From positions 26,628,938 to 26,692,937 of the forward strand of contig NC_053146.1 of assembly GCF_016808335.1 (NCBI RefSeq): DNA of 64,000 bases, in the 5' to 3' direction. The stretch is from Panicum virgatum (lineage: Eukaryota; Streptophyta; Magnoliopsida; Poales; Poaceae). The position numbers were made by a program, and so were the translations under genes. Positions within the stretch are counted from its first letter, which is position 1, and the number at the start of each line of letters is the position of its first letter. Shown in pieces: positions 35,762-47,765 of this stretch. Below the pieces are notes generated by a model that worked only from the letters and a program-made list of their open reading frames with translations, was not told the origin of the DNA and searched no databases.

Positions 35762-38700
35762 TGTAACATCCCGGATTTTTCCGGAATGTTATAAAGTCGA
35801 AAAATGTGAATTTCAAAATTTTTGTGGGAATGCTGTAGATAAATACACTTAAGTAAGAATTCATCCTTCCTAAATTCTTAGTAAACTAAAATTTGTTTTG
35901 AATTAAGGATAATTAATTGCTAGTGTGATTCATTTGGAGTTGGAGTTTATTTGAATCTACCTTGCTTCCATTTGTTTTGGATTCCTTTTTGTTTGAATTA
36001 TGTGGTATTTTATTTGAAAGGGCCATTCAAATAAAATACAAAAGCTAACAAGTCTAACCCTTTAACCAGACCAAACCTACCCAACCCGGCCTGCTAACCC
36101 CGTTGGCCCGATCCGCCCCCCCCCTTTCGGCCTGCTGCCGCGCACACACAGCCCTGCCGGCCCATCAGCCCGTCACCCAAGCCCAGCACACACGCGCGCC
36201 TCCGGCCCGATAGCCACACACCGCCTCATCCCGCTCTGTGCCGCTGCCGCCCTGGCCCCACCGGTCAGCGGCTCACCCTGTTCCCCTTTCTCCTCCGCCT
36301 CGCCTCCCGCCGCGCGGACACCGCCGCGGCTTCAACCACCCGGGCGCGTGCCTCCGCTCCGCGCCAAGGAGGGGCAACGGCCTCGCCCGCCACGCCAGCA
36401 GACACCGCGATGCCCGCCGCGAAGCGCGCTGCCCTGTCCCCCTTGCCTTGCGCACCAAGCCCCGCTGCGAAAGCCTTGGATGGCTGCCACGTCGCCCCGC
36501 GCCGAGCCGTCCCATCTGTGCCGTTCTCCTCGGCGACCGGGCCCGCCATGGAGCACAAGCCCTAGCGCCCCCTATAAAACCCCCGCCGCGGCCGCCACAA
36601 ACCCTAGCCGTGGGGAATTTCTCCCCTTTTGCCGCCGCCACAAGCAGAACAGAGGGGAAGAGGGCCAAGAAAGGGAGGAATAGAGGAGAGAAGGGAGAAG
36701 GAGGAGGAGGAAAAGAGGAAGCCACCGGTGTCCTTTGCCGCCGACGCCGAAGCCCGGTGCCGATGTCACCGAGGAACCAGGAGGGGTGTTGCTGCCGCCG
36801 CCCCTTGCCCGGACCCGCGAAGGAGGAGGGCGCCGCAGCTGTGCCCGGAGCCGAGCACGAGCAGGAGCTGCCGCTGAGAACCGCCACCACCGGGAGCACG
36901 CCGCTGTCGAGGACGCCGCCAGCGAGCTAGCACAGTCGTGCTGGGAGTCAAGGGAGAGGAGGAACGCCGTCGCTGCCAGGAACGTCCACGTCGCGCCGGC
37001 GCCCACGGACGACTACGCCAACGTTCCGGCTCTGCCTGCACAGCACCGACCCGACACGGCAGCGCCTCGCCACGACGTCGCCCTTGTCTTCCTCGACCCA
37101 GCCCGGTAGGCCGCCACCGCTCAGACCTCGCCCTTCTCTGTGAGCTGCCGGCGACATGCCAATGAGCCGTTCGAAGCCTGTCCCTAGAACCACCCCAGTC
37201 CCTTTTGTGTGCGCGTTGCAGGGACCCATCGCCGCTGTCATAGCCGTAAACCTGCCGCCGCTCTACCCCTGCGCCGTCGTGCCGAGCACGCTCGCCATGG
37301 CCATGCTGCGGTTCTGGAAGCCAGAAACCCGCGCGTGCGCGCACCACCCGACCCTCAGCTAACCTAGCACCGAGCCCTTGACCTGAGCACACGTCGCGCA
37401 CATGAAACCGCTGTGCTGCTCGTCGTCCGCCGCTGTCGTGGCCACGCCATCCGTGCGCCGTGCGCGAACGCGCGCACTGGTGCAGCCGGGCCTTGCCCTG
37501 CGCGCACTAGCCTTGACCGCGCCAAGCCGAGCCGCTTAGCCCCGACCTAACCCTTGCCCCTTTTTCTTCACCGGAGCTAGACCTCCGCGCTGTCCTTGCC
37601 TGCGTGCCCCTGCCCTACCCCGTCGAGTCAGCTCGCCGGCGAGATGAAGCAAGAAGGGAGAGAAGAGGAGGAAGGAAGATGGGCTGCCAGAGACCGAGCC
37701 GGCCCGGCCTGCCAGACCAAAGAGGAGAAGCAAAGAAAAGAAGAAGAAGGAAGGAAGAGATGGGCCGGACCCACCGACGGCCCAATCCACCAGGAGCTTG
37801 CACCCCTGAGCCGGCCTGCTCCATCGCGGGCCAAGCCAGACATCCGACCCAAGCCGGCCTTAGATCCGAGCCGACCCACGAAGCCAGCCCGCAGACCGAG
37901 CCGAGCCGTTGTTGGACCTTTGAGCCGGCCCCGCTATCCTTTTGGGCCCAGTACCGCTTCGCCTTTTCCTTTTCCTTTTTCTTTTAAAGGACCTGACACG
38001 CGGGGCCCACTGGTCAGTGACCCAGTGCCGCCGACATGTGGACCCCACCTGGACGTGGACCCAGTTTGACCGTTGACTTGGTCGACGTTAACCAGGTCAA
38101 CGATGACATCATCACAGGCCATGATGACGTCAGCATTTAGCGGACCCCGTGCTGACGTCATGCTGACATCAGCAGGACACGTGGCACTCCCTGGTGCTGC
38201 CACGTGTCGCGCTGTGTGTGCTTTTGTTTTTTCCGAAAACCTTTATTCAATTCCAGAAATTGTTTTAATCTTCAAAAATTAATATTTAATTAACCGGAGC
38301 TCTGAAAATTATGAAACCAGTTTCATAATTTTTCTAAAATCATTATCTACCCGTTAGAGTAGGTTTTGGAGTGATTTGGATCTTATTTGGATACTTTTGT
38401 GCACTTTTGCACTTTGGTCCCCTTAGTAATTCGTAATTACGAATATGCCCTTAGCGAGGAGGAGCTGATCGACGCCCCGGACGCCCAAAGGACCCAGGAG
38501 GATGTCCCGGACAACGAGAAGACTCGGAAGACCTATGACGACTACGAGAAGTCTCAGGTTCACGCCCATCTATGATTTGATTACCTATTAGACATTGCTT
38601 GCTAGAACTGCTATTGCTTTATTACTGTTATGAGATGAACCTGCATAGTCAATTGTGTGCCCTTATTCCTTGAACTCCTAATATAAACCATGTTTGAATG

Positions 38701-40135
38701 GTTGATATGCTTGCATGTGTATGTGTGGGATTTCCTCGTGATATGATAGTCTTGGCGTGAGTGGAGATCCACCATATCAGGAGTTGGTGATTAGGGCTTT
38801 TAGCAGGGGGCGAGCAAGTTGACTTTGCTGGGGGTGTGTGTTGGGCACACCCTGCGAGCACCTATGGCGGGTGCATGTTGGTGTCGTTGGACACGGTTGG
38901 ACTTTTGAGGTGTTTGGTGGGCCTTATCTGTAATGGGTGCCAGTCGCGGACCGCTGTGGCGGATACGCATGAGGACGGAGATGCTCGCCCCGGCATATAA
39001 GGAACCGGTTGGTGTAACTATGATTAGTGGGACTTTGTGAGCATGCACACCACTTATCCATTATGCGGGTGGATCCGGTCCGAGGCTAGTAACCGTGGTG
39101 CCAAGCCTGTAGGCGGATGTAGTATCAGTGCAGGGGAAGCAGGTGTTGACCTGACGTTCCCCGATTCGCGGGATTCATGGGAATCCTATTCTAGATGGCT
39201 TCACAGTCCCGGGGCGACCTCTTGCGAGAGAACGCGCCCAAACCTGGGAAAGCAGGATGGTGCTATGGCTGCTAGTTCTTGTTCTCAGTAGACCGGTGCC
39301 TCGGAGTCAGTTGGAGTTGTCTGCTGGCTGGCGACGGGGCGAGTGGGTACAGGTGTACAACCCCTGCAGGGTGAAACTATACGTATAGCCGCGTACTCGG
39401 TCATGTACTTTCCTACTCTTCTGTTACTACCATTAGTTAGTGTGACTTGATACTCTTCTACCTCCCTCTAGTCTACTTTCCTGCTTGGATAGCAGCTGAG
39501 GTGCGAGGAGATGGAGTTCTCGCACCGACTTGGTTATCAGGGACTTGGGTGAGTCTCGGAGGTGTGAGTTGACCGGGAGTCCGGGATGCCGGAATGGAGT
39601 CCGGGATGTCGGAATGGCCCGCGTCAGGTGACTTGGCAGATGCTATACTTTGTTGATGCTACACATAGGAAACCATAGCCTTATCCGTTGACTATTTCTT
39701 TTATCATAATGCATCCACTTAAAGCTTGCATACGTATGGTGACGTGAACCTATCCCGTCCTTGGGGATAGTTGGGTAGATGCAGGATCCGACTCGAAGAT
39801 CGACGATGACTCTGAAGGAAGGACTAAGGACGATTCGTGCTTCGCTCAAGTTTGCCTGTGGATGAAAGAAGACGTCAAGATGAAGGATGCCCCAGAAGTC
39901 TAGCTACCGCTTCCGTTTTCTGATTGTTCCCTTTTAGCCCAATGGGCTTGTACCAGATGATTTCGTACCACAATCCGCTGGATTATGTAATAATTAAATA
40001 TTTGTCGTGTTTTATCTCGAAGTATGACTGTGATATGTAATTGAAATGAGTTATGTATGTGATAGCTACTGATCCAAGGACTATCACGACGATACAGGGA
40101 GTCGGGTTGTCCGTTCGACAACCCGGTTCGTTTCA
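35762..40135 (+). mobile_element. Solo long gypsy LTR (LTR F)
   Basis: It starts TGTAACATCCCGG and ends GGTTCGTTTCA and is flanked by the 5-bp duplication GCCGC (35757-35761 and 40136-40140). No internal region is present. Blocks: GC-rich 36060-38200, AT-rich 38220-38440, acidic exon 38455-38575, then a long tail with CTGCAGGGTGAAAC-type phrases shared with LTR B. The many ORFs over 36238-37400 occur on both strands and are compositional. Confidence 0.85.
38455..38575 (+). other. Putative acidic-peptide exon inside solo LTR F
   Basis: It follows acceptor TATGCCCTTAG and encodes a strongly acidic peptide (EEELIDAP ... TQEDVPDNEKT ... TYDDYEK) to TGA at 38573-38575. It has the same relative position as the exons of LTRs A, B, E and the chromovirus, but its frame implies two carried-over bases instead of one, so the splice site differs or was remodelled. 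Confidence 0.4.
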
Positions 40136-41155
40136 GCCGCACCCGCCCGACCTGCCGCACCTCCCCGCCTCGCCGCCGGTGGAGGGGTGCGGCGAGGAGG
40201 GCGCCGGAGGAGAGAGGAGGGAGGGTGCGTAGACCACGGTGGCCGAGGACGCGCGCCGCCGCCGCTCGCAGCGGACGTGCGCCGCCGCCACCGCTCACCG
40301 CCGCGGACGCGCGCCGCCACCGCTCGCCGCCGCGGATGGCCACGCTCCGGCCCACTACTGGGAGGAAGGGCGCTCCGGCCGGCCGCCGCCGCCGCGCACC
40401 TCGCGTCCGCCGGGTCGGCACGCCTCCGCGTCACCCCGCGCGCGCGCTGCCCTCCGCGCCATGGCCTCCGCGGAGGAGGGGCGAGGAGGCAGGAGGAGGG
40501 AGGAGGGGTGAGGAGGGAGGAGAACGCGCCGGTGGAGCTCGCCCGCCACGCCATGGCCTCAGGAGGAGGAGGTTGAATGAGGAGGGGCGAGGAGGGAGGA
40601 CGGTGCGCTGGCGTGGGGAGGGAAAGCCGGGTGCTGGAGGCGGGGGCGGCGCGCTAGGCGGCCGGGGTGCTCTGGGAGGTGGCGGTCGGGGTGGGAGAGA
40701 GAATGGGGGAGGGAGCGACGGGAAGAAGGGAGAGAGAGTGATAGATTGAGTCTATGACGTGTGGGTCCTGCCGATGAGTAGTTGAGATAGAGGATGAGAT
40801 AGATTATGAACGAGTGCAGAAAAACTAAATATAGAGTAAAGAATATAGATGATTAGGACGAAATATTCTGTTTAGATGATGGATTTAGAGTATGATGAGT
40901 TCAGCTAGCCTGGAAAGAGAACCAGCGCTACTGTACGCCACAGCACTTTTTTACTGTAGAGCACAGCACTCGGCATGTTGCCTTTGTCCTTTAGAGCGGT
41001 TTGTCAAAAATAGGCTAGATTATGCAGCAGTAAACTGCAATGTTTTAGTTATATATATAAATAGTTTGAGATTTTTCAATTCTCAAAATACAACAATTTT
41101 ACCAAAACCACCTCAGTTTTTAGAACCGCTTGCAACTTTTATAAATTTTTTATTC

Positions 41156-41472
41156 ACTCCATCCTAATATAGTTTTAGAAAATCTTAGACATCATCGAGA
41201 GAAATAATTTTATTACTTTTAACTACTTTTCTATCCCTTATAAATTGTGATTGAAAACCGTGTTATTTATCTGGTTTTCGGAATCCTAACACATATATAT
41301 TGGAACTAGAAAAATATATTTACTTAAGTATTTGATTGTCTCTATGCGTTTTTATATATAATATTTTCTGATATTTGGTATTGTTTTAATGAGATGGATC
41401 TCATTATAAGCTAAAACAACCATATTTGTGGGACAAAATAGAATGCTAAAACAATATGTATTTTGGGAGTGT
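41156..41472. mobile_element. Stowaway-like MITE
   Basis: CACTCCATCCTAATATAG at the left and the inverse of CACTCCCAAAATACATATTG at the right give the CTCC(C)TCC-type ends and AT-rich interior of grass Stowaway (Tc1/mariner) MITEs. A TA duplication is not evident. An orphan end of the same type (GGGACGTAGGGAGTA) lies at about 42050-42064. Confidence 0.45.
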
Positions 41473-42035
41473 CTATTTCTCGCTCGCATGAGTGCGAGCC
41501 ATCGCAAGCACCCCTAGCCCTTGACGCTGATAATATTCTTCCTCCGACCATCCTTTGTCTGGTCGTTCTCCGTTCGCCCTCCTTGTCCTCGGCTCCGACC
41601 AGTGGCTATCGCCATCCCGTCGCACGTCCATCATCCACCACAGCCTTCCACATCTGCCTTCTCCTCGCCACCACCCTCGGCAACCGTTCACCTGTTGTTC
41701 GAGCCCTCTCAGCCGGCAACACTACCATGCCGCCTCGCCTCCTCGTTAGCCGAACCGCCACCACCACTGACTTCCTCCTTTAGGGCAGGTGACAATTGGA
41801 GCTCAAGAACTCCGAAATCCAAAGCTTCGCCACCTCGCCCACCATCCTAGCCGCTGGTGACTTTGCCAGCGGCCGCTCCCCCCTCCTCCCACCCCATCGC
41901 CCAGACCTCCCACACCTTGCTGGCACCCACGTCTCCGCGAGGAAGGTAAATAGTAGTAGTGTGGGCCCACGTGCAGTAAACCTAGCGATTTTTCTACGAC
42001 AGGATCGCACCCAATAGTGCGTGCAAGAGATAAAA
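41473..42035. mobile_element. Small element with imperfect terminal inverted repeats
   Basis: TCTATTTCTCGCTCGCATGA at the left matches the inverse of the right end (ATCTCTTGCACGCACTATTG read inward). The interior is GC-rich with no convincing gene. Class is unknown; it seems to sit between two Stowaway-like ends. Confidence 0.4.
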
Positions 42036-42484
42036 TTTCCGTTTACTTTGGGACGTAGGGAGTAGATAATAAAATAAAAATAATTAAAAAGAAATCATCT
42101 AGATTAGGTCCGGCTTTTTCTTCATACATGATCTAATTGTGAGAACTAGATGTACCAAAGTATGACTTTTGAATACACTTCTTTTCCATCAAAACAGCTA
42201 AACTTTTTTTAACCCAAACCTTCATAGCCGGCTCGATAAGCCTCCCCCCATGTGTCTCCCTTAGCTGGCTCCCTGATTGCGCCTAATTTTAGTAATTGTG
42301 TGTTGTTGTATTTTAATATTTAGGAAAGAAATAACTTAAGTCCTACTTTCCAAAATTGTCGCGACCCATCTAAATCTAAACGTGCAAAAACAATCACATC
42401 GATGTTTCCTTCCATCCATAGGGTGGCGTGTTTTTTTTTTCAATCTTACACCAAGAAAAAATCATGGATAATGCCAGCGAACGC

Positions 42485-42538
42485 TAGCCTAATTGGTCTA
42501 GCGGTGCGCTTGGCATCATACCGGCCAGAGTTCGATCC
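42485..42538 (+). other. tRNA-like box A/box B pair (SINE head or tRNA relic)
   Basis: TAGCCTAATTGG (42485-42496, box A) and GAGTTCGATCC (42528-42538, box B) have tRNA-like spacing. No acceptor stem pairs and no T-run terminator follows. The sequence is cut 48 bp later by the Tat LTR at 42586, so its 3' part may have been displaced. Confidence 0.45.
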
Positions 42539-42585
42539 CCTATGGGGACGGATTTGTTGACCGGAGATGGCGTAGGTTATCTATG

Positions 42586-43920
42586 TGTCGGGTACCACGA
42601 TTAGGGACACCCTAATCGGGGTACTAAGATCACCCTAAAAAACGCAAACACATGATAGGCGACTGGGCCCACGAAGGCCCACGGGCTCCTTCCAATCTGG
42701 AAGAAAGGAAAGGACTCAAAGAAACTCAGCATGCGGTCCATTCGCACCCCTCTCGGACCCGCGGGGCGATCTCCGTCTCGCTCAAGGGCTCCCATCGAGA
42801 CCCTCGACTGTGCCCCACATCTCCGCCTCGCTCGAGGGTAGCGAACCTACCCTCAACCAGGCAACTCATCTCCGCCTCGCTCGAGGCCACCCCTCGGCGT
42901 AAAGGACAAACGGCCCTGCCGCTCACCCGCCCGTCGTATGGGGGCATTGAATACCAACCAGTCCTCCACAGTGCCCAGGACAGACGGCGTCAGGCCGCCA
43001 TTCTCCATAGTGACCGTGATCGGAGTCCCATCCGCCAACTCCGGTCACTGCTCCGCCATCCCGGACGCTGTGGCATCACTGTGGAGCCTGCGACGCGGGA
43101 CGAGACGCGCTCGGCACAGTTCCCATTACTGTTCTGCTAACTCCGGCTGTCCGGACTCCACCTCATCACACGTATGACCCCAGACCCGTCCCCTGCTCTG
43201 GAGGGGGTCCGGCGTCGCCACGTGCCCCTCAAGGAGGGACACTCAGCACTCGCAGCCGGAGTCTCGGACCTCCCCCTCGAGGGGTCCGGGAACTCCGTGT
43301 GTCTCCCGGACCTCCTAGTACGTGCGCCAGCACTCCGTTCAGGGGGGTCCGGGATCGCCACGTGCCGCTGGAGCACGCAAGACCCTGACCTGCAGGGCCC
43401 ACGGAGCGCCATCACGCCACGTTTGGAAGACTGTACAACCTACAGCGACGCCCGACGCCATACCCCACAGTGTACTTCCTACAGTATTCGACCACTGCAC
43501 CCCGCGATTCGGGGGAAAACGATGACTTCCATGATCCCCTGCTCATGTACACCGTCCCTCCTTGTGACTATAAAAGGAGGAGACTGGCTCCCTTAAAGGG
43601 AGACGTTGGTCGCGATCATCCTAACACAAGAACCACGCTCAGCACTCGATATTGGCACTCGCCTCTGTCAGCTTCTCTTCTAGTAGAGACCTAGGAGCTT
43701 CCCTCCCTCTCTCGCCTTGCCTGTACCCCCTACTACAGGCACCTCCGGTGCAAAATAATATAGTGCCCTCGCACACCCCCTTGCTAGACGTACGGCCCCG
43801 TGGCCGGAACCAGGATAAACCCGTGCGTTACTGTGTTGCCTCTTGCATCAACATCTGGGACGAGGAAACACGCATCATTTACTAGTTGGGATCCGGACCC
43901 CCCGGGTCAGGGCACCGACA
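42586..43920 (+). mobile_element. 5' LTR of a Tat-type gypsy deletion derivative
   Basis: It starts TGTCGGG and ends CACCGACA; TGTCGG/CCGACA is an inverted terminal pair. It carries clusters of CTCGCTCGAGG and CTATAAAAGGAGGAGACTGG (TATA box near 43570) and a stretch ending just before a GGCGCG-type primer site. The LTR is 1335 bp. No matching 3' LTR is present before 48292. Confidence 0.8.
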
Positions 43921-43941
43921 GTTGTCGCGCTAGGTAGGGGC
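43921..43941 (+). promoter_or_regulatory. Primer-binding site of the Tat-type element
   Basis: GTTGTCGCGCTAGGTAGGGG directly follows the LTR. It resembles the GTTGGCGCGC(T/C)AGGTAGGGG site seen in many grass Tat-lineage elements, with one change. Confidence 0.65.
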
Positions 43942-43986
43942 TCGCTGCGTGACATTTTCTCTTTTGTTCCCATTTGATCTCCAAGG

Positions 43987-44770
43987 ATGGCGAGCATATC
44001 CAACCCAAACCCCATGGGCGTCTCGGATCCGCTCCCAGCAGGATACTTGATCTGGTTCGGGAGTCTCGAGTTCAGAGCAACCGGCAACGGTTACCTCATG
44101 GAGCTCCTCTCACCCAGACACAACCCGGACATTCCGGCTTCACCAGCCCGGCGCAACAGGCGTTCGGGCCAGCACTCGCGACAAGCGCGCGCAGAGCGAC
44201 GCCGGGCGGCACGGCTACCTCCCCTACGTGGGTTGAGGTTGCCATGTCGCGGCTCAGCGTCGCGGCTGACGGGGCCACCGCTTCGTCATCACGTGCTTCG
44301 GCGTCGGTAGCGCTGACGTCATCATCGACTGCAGCTCTAGTGCCTCCCAGGGGGGGCGCGACTGCGGCGTCACCCTTCCCCATTGGGATGCGCAACGCTA
44401 CGTCCTACGCTTCTTCGTCCAGCACCAACTTCGTCGAGTATGAGGATCTGCCGGGTCATCACCTCCTGTCGATCCGCAGCCTTATCGCATCATCTCCGAA
44501 TGACTCCTACCCCGAGACGGCGAGCTCGATCGCCGATGACATCAACTTCTTCATGGACAACTTCACGGCCGAGGAGGCCGAGGACTACTCCGGGGTCCGC
44601 GACCCCGTCACTTTCCGCTCGTTCTAGCTGGCGACGGCTTACTGCCTCACCTGCTCCGAGGACTCCAGCGAGGGGGATTATGATCCCGCCCGTGAGTGCT
44701 TCATGGTCCAGCTTGCGGACGGGCAAGACGACAACGCTCATGGTCTAGCTCGCGGAAGAGTAGCAGAACC
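43987..44770 (+). pseudogene. gag remnant of the Tat-type element
   Basis: ATG at 43987 opens a frame (MASISNPNPMG); from about 44120 the recognisable sequence continues in another frame (EVAMSRLSVAADG, PGHHLLSIRSLIASS, DINFFMDNFTAEEAEDYSG), so a frameshift separates them. A TAG at 44625-44627 breaks it again before YCLTCSEDSSEGDYDPAREC and FMVQLADGQDD. The order agrees with gag of RIRE2/Tat-type elements. Protease, RT, RNase H and the integrase core are absent. Confidence 0.65.
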
Positions 44771-45080
44771 AGCGAGCTCGCGAAGACTCGCTGGATCAAA
44801 TGGATGAGGCTCGAGATGTGGCACTCCTACACTCTGCGCGCTACCAGTAGTCTTTACGAAGATATCAAGCGCAGAGAGTCCGGCGCCGAGACCTCAACAA
44901 AGGGGACTTGGTGCTGAGGCTTCGACAGGATAATAGGGGCCGCCACAAGCTCTCACCACCGTGGGAAGGCTAATACATCGTGGCCGAGGTGCTCAAGCCC
45001 GCACGTACAAGCTGGCGAACGAAAACGGCGAAATCTTCACCAACGCTTGGAACATACAGCAGCTACGTCGCTTTTACTCT
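44771..45080 (+). pseudogene. Integrase C-terminal remnant fused to gag
   Basis: The frame reads LDQMDEARDVALLHSARYQ, then after disruptions KGDLVLRLRQDNRGRHKLSPPWEG and NENGEIFTNAWNIQQLRRF. These are typical of the C-terminal part of Tat-type integrases. They follow gag sequence within about 30 bp, so roughly the whole of protease-RT-RNase H-integrase core is deleted. Stops near 44850 and 44972 and one frameshift are present. Confidence 0.65.
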
Positions 45081-45630
45081 TAGAATTCCGAGCTATTTGT
45101 ACATCGTTTGTACTCGCATTTTTGATTTCCAGAAATAATAAAGAAGTATGCTTTACTTGTTTATTTTTGGGAACCTTCCGGATCCTCGAGGGCTCGGATG
45201 CGCACGAACACTGAGGTACACTTGGCTTTACCCTCGGCAAAGCCAAGCCTCCCTCAGGGGCTACTACGGGGGAACCCCCGAACGTCCCCAAAAATCGCCA
45301 ACATTTTTTTTAAAAAATTTCCGTCCCGTCTCTAAGCTTCTCGTGCACTTGGAAAATACGGACACGAGGCGTAAGAAATTACGGTACGGGGCCGGCCAAG
45401 TCATGGGGCCGCCTACACTTATGAACGCGAAATTCCTCGCAGAAGTTTATCTAAGTCACATACGAGAACACGGAAGTAGAGTAAAGAAAACGCGGACTCG
45501 AACGCACAAGGCCTCGATGGGACACACTGTCGATTTCAACGATAACAAATTTCTATATTCATAGATACAAATACAAAGTACGATTACAATGAGTACTAAT
45601 TCATTACATGGGCTTCGAGGCCCAGTCTAT

Positions 45631-47765
45631 CTATAGGTTATCACCCCCCCTCTGTGGATCTGCAACAGCATCGAACTCTGCTATCGGGGGGATGTCAGCT
45701 TCGAGCTTCTCGGCTAAGGCAGTGGCGAACTCCTCCGCGGCTGCGTCGGCGTCGTCCATGATAGCTGACGCGGCGTTTGCATCGGCGTCGTTGGGAACGA
45801 CGTACCCCGATGACACCCTCTGGATATCCATGATGTAGTGCGTCGAGGCCACGGCGAGGGCCCGCAAGACACCGAGACGGAAGGTGCTCTTGGCATGCTC
45901 GGCGATCCGGCCACCTAGCGCTCGCAGGCGGCTGATCACCGAGCTACCAGAGACGGCGCCCTCCCCCTCGAGCTCCTGGCTCACGCTCATAGCGAATCGC
46001 TCCAGGTCAGCGTACTCTGCCTGCACCGCCATGAGCGCGGTGTTGACCGCCTCCTTTGCCGCAGTCTCGTCTGCCACTTGCTGCCTCAGTTCTGATCAAA
46101 GAAACAAGGATGAGTTACAAAAAACTACAACCCAACAACATCGAAATTTCGAGCACTCACCTGCGATGCTCCTCTGCTCCTCTTCCTGCTAGACTCAGGC
46201 GGTCTCCTCGAGGGAAGACAAGGAGTTATCCTTCTCCTTGAGGGCGGCCTCCGCACTCCGGAGGGCCACCTCCTTCTCCTCGAGGGCCTTGGCCTTTTCC
46301 TCGAGGGTCTCGGTGAGCGTGGCGACGGTTGCCTTCTCGCGCTGCAGCTCGGCCTCCTTGTCTTGGAGCTCGGCCTCCTTGCATTGGAGTTCGGCTTCCT
46401 TCAGCTCGAACGCCGTCCTGGTGTGCTGCAGCTCGGCGTTTTGCGCCTCGGCTTCCTGAGCCTTCTGCTCTGCTGCAGCTCTCTGGACGTCGCGCTCACC
46501 GGCGGTCCGTGCCAACTCCTCCTCCAGCGCCTGCCGACGCGCCTCCAGATCCGTCATCTTCGTGTTGGTGTCAACACTTTGGAGCACAAGGCCCGCATTG
46601 TGCTGCCCAAGCCAGCGTACTTGGGAGTACAGCCGGGTCATCTGGGTGCTTTTCTTGCACGAGATGTCCCTCAGCCGCTGCAAGAGGAAAGGCGTGGGTA
46701 AAACAAATAAAATTAGGGCCAAAATACGAACGATTCTCGGGGAGGAGCCGCTTACCTGGCGGATCTGGTAATCTGTCATCCGATGGAGCTCTAGGGCGCG
46801 ATCGAGGTGGTTCCGAATCTGAGAACCTACCTCGATCTGCGCCTGCCAGACGTCCTCCTCCTCTCGCTCATCGCGGAGAAACTCCGGGGGGAGCACGGAC
46901 TGGACGATCGCCCTGTGCTAGGGCCCCTCGGATGTCCCCTCGTCGAGCACCTCCGAGCAGGCCGACGTGAACTCAGCGATCTTGTCGGCGGTGCTCGCCG
47001 CAGCAGCGGGGTCGATGTCTCTCGAATCCCCGTATTCCTCGCTGCTATCCGACAGCTGCACCACCGGGATCATGCTGTCCGTCGCGGCCTGCGCCGTCAC
47101 CGTCTGCGTCGTCATCGCCGCAACGACACCCTCACCCTGGCCCTCTGCGAGCACTGAGAAGTGGGCTTCCTCCACCATCGGCGCCCTCTGCGCCGACTCC
47201 TCCGCGACTCCCTCGACCCCAGCCCTCGGGGGCCCGGGGATGAGGGTCTCTACCTCCGTCTGGCTGGGGGGGGGTGCTCCTGCGCACCCCCACCAGATCC
47301 TTCCTCTGCGACCGGCCGGGCGGCGCTATCCGCACCGCTTCGACCGACCTCGGCTTCGACGTCCGGCCGAGCAGCGTCATCTGCGCCGCCCCGGCCGACC
47401 TCCCCGACGGCGTCAGCTGGAGCGGCTGCTTCTGCTCCACTCTGGCCGGCGTCGCCCCCGTTCCCTGGCGCTCGAGCCTGTTGGGCCGCCTGGGCCTCAC
47501 GAGCCATTGCCTCCCGCAGCTTCGCGGCCTCCGTCACGATATCCACGATGGGCGGGGGCTGCGGCGCCGAGTGCGGCATGGCTCGCACCCCGGTCTTAAG
47601 GGCCTTGGTCGGCGCGAGCGGGGCGGCGTCCTTGGCAACAGCCCCGGAGCTGGAAGTCGGGGAAGGAAAGCCAAGGTTAGCAGGACTGGGGGAGCGATCA
47701 AATGAACACAACAAACAAAACCAAAACACTTACCCAGACCGGGCACTCATGCTACGTTTGCCCAT
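45631..47765 (-). pseudogene. Spliced antisense ORF (aORF) of the Tat-type element
   Basis: On the strand opposite gag, four exons join in frame with GT-AG introns: 47765-47734 (ATG, MGKRSMSARS), 47649-46756, 46677-46161 and 46091-45631. Introns are 84, 78 and 69 bp. The third exon encodes a long coiled coil (ALEEELARTAGERDVQRAA, repeated KEAELQ units); the fourth encodes LRALGGRIAEHAKSTFRLGV and SGYVVPNDADANAASAI. Lesions: a frameshift in a run of nine G (47266-47274), a TAG at 46918-46920, and TGA/TAG near 46195 and 46189. Antisense ORFs are known from Tat-lineage elements such as Grande; their function is unknown. Confidence 0.7.

Larger units (their letters stand above)
35295..40910. mobile_element. 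PIF/Harbinger-like element, copy 2, split by a solo LTR
   Basis: The right end (CTAGCC at 40910) reads inward as GGCTAGCTGAACTCATCATACTC, related to the GGCTATCTGCACTCGTCATACTC arm of copy 1. The left end (GCTCTGCACTGG at about 35295) matches the other arm. The GC-rich interior is interrupted by the solo LTR 35762-40135. The outer end duplications are not clear, perhaps because another repeat abuts the left end. Confidence 0.5.

Noticed and set aside
36238..37401. ORFs of 144-230 aa in solo LTR F
   Set aside because: Present on both strands, no domains, GC-rich composition.
40084..40749. ORFs of 130-174 aa on both strands
   Set aside because: GC-rich Harbinger-like interior; low-complexity Arg/Ala/Gly peptides.
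42485..42545. A functional tRNA gene
   Set aside because: Boxes A and B are present but no acceptor stem, anticodon arm or terminator could be formed.
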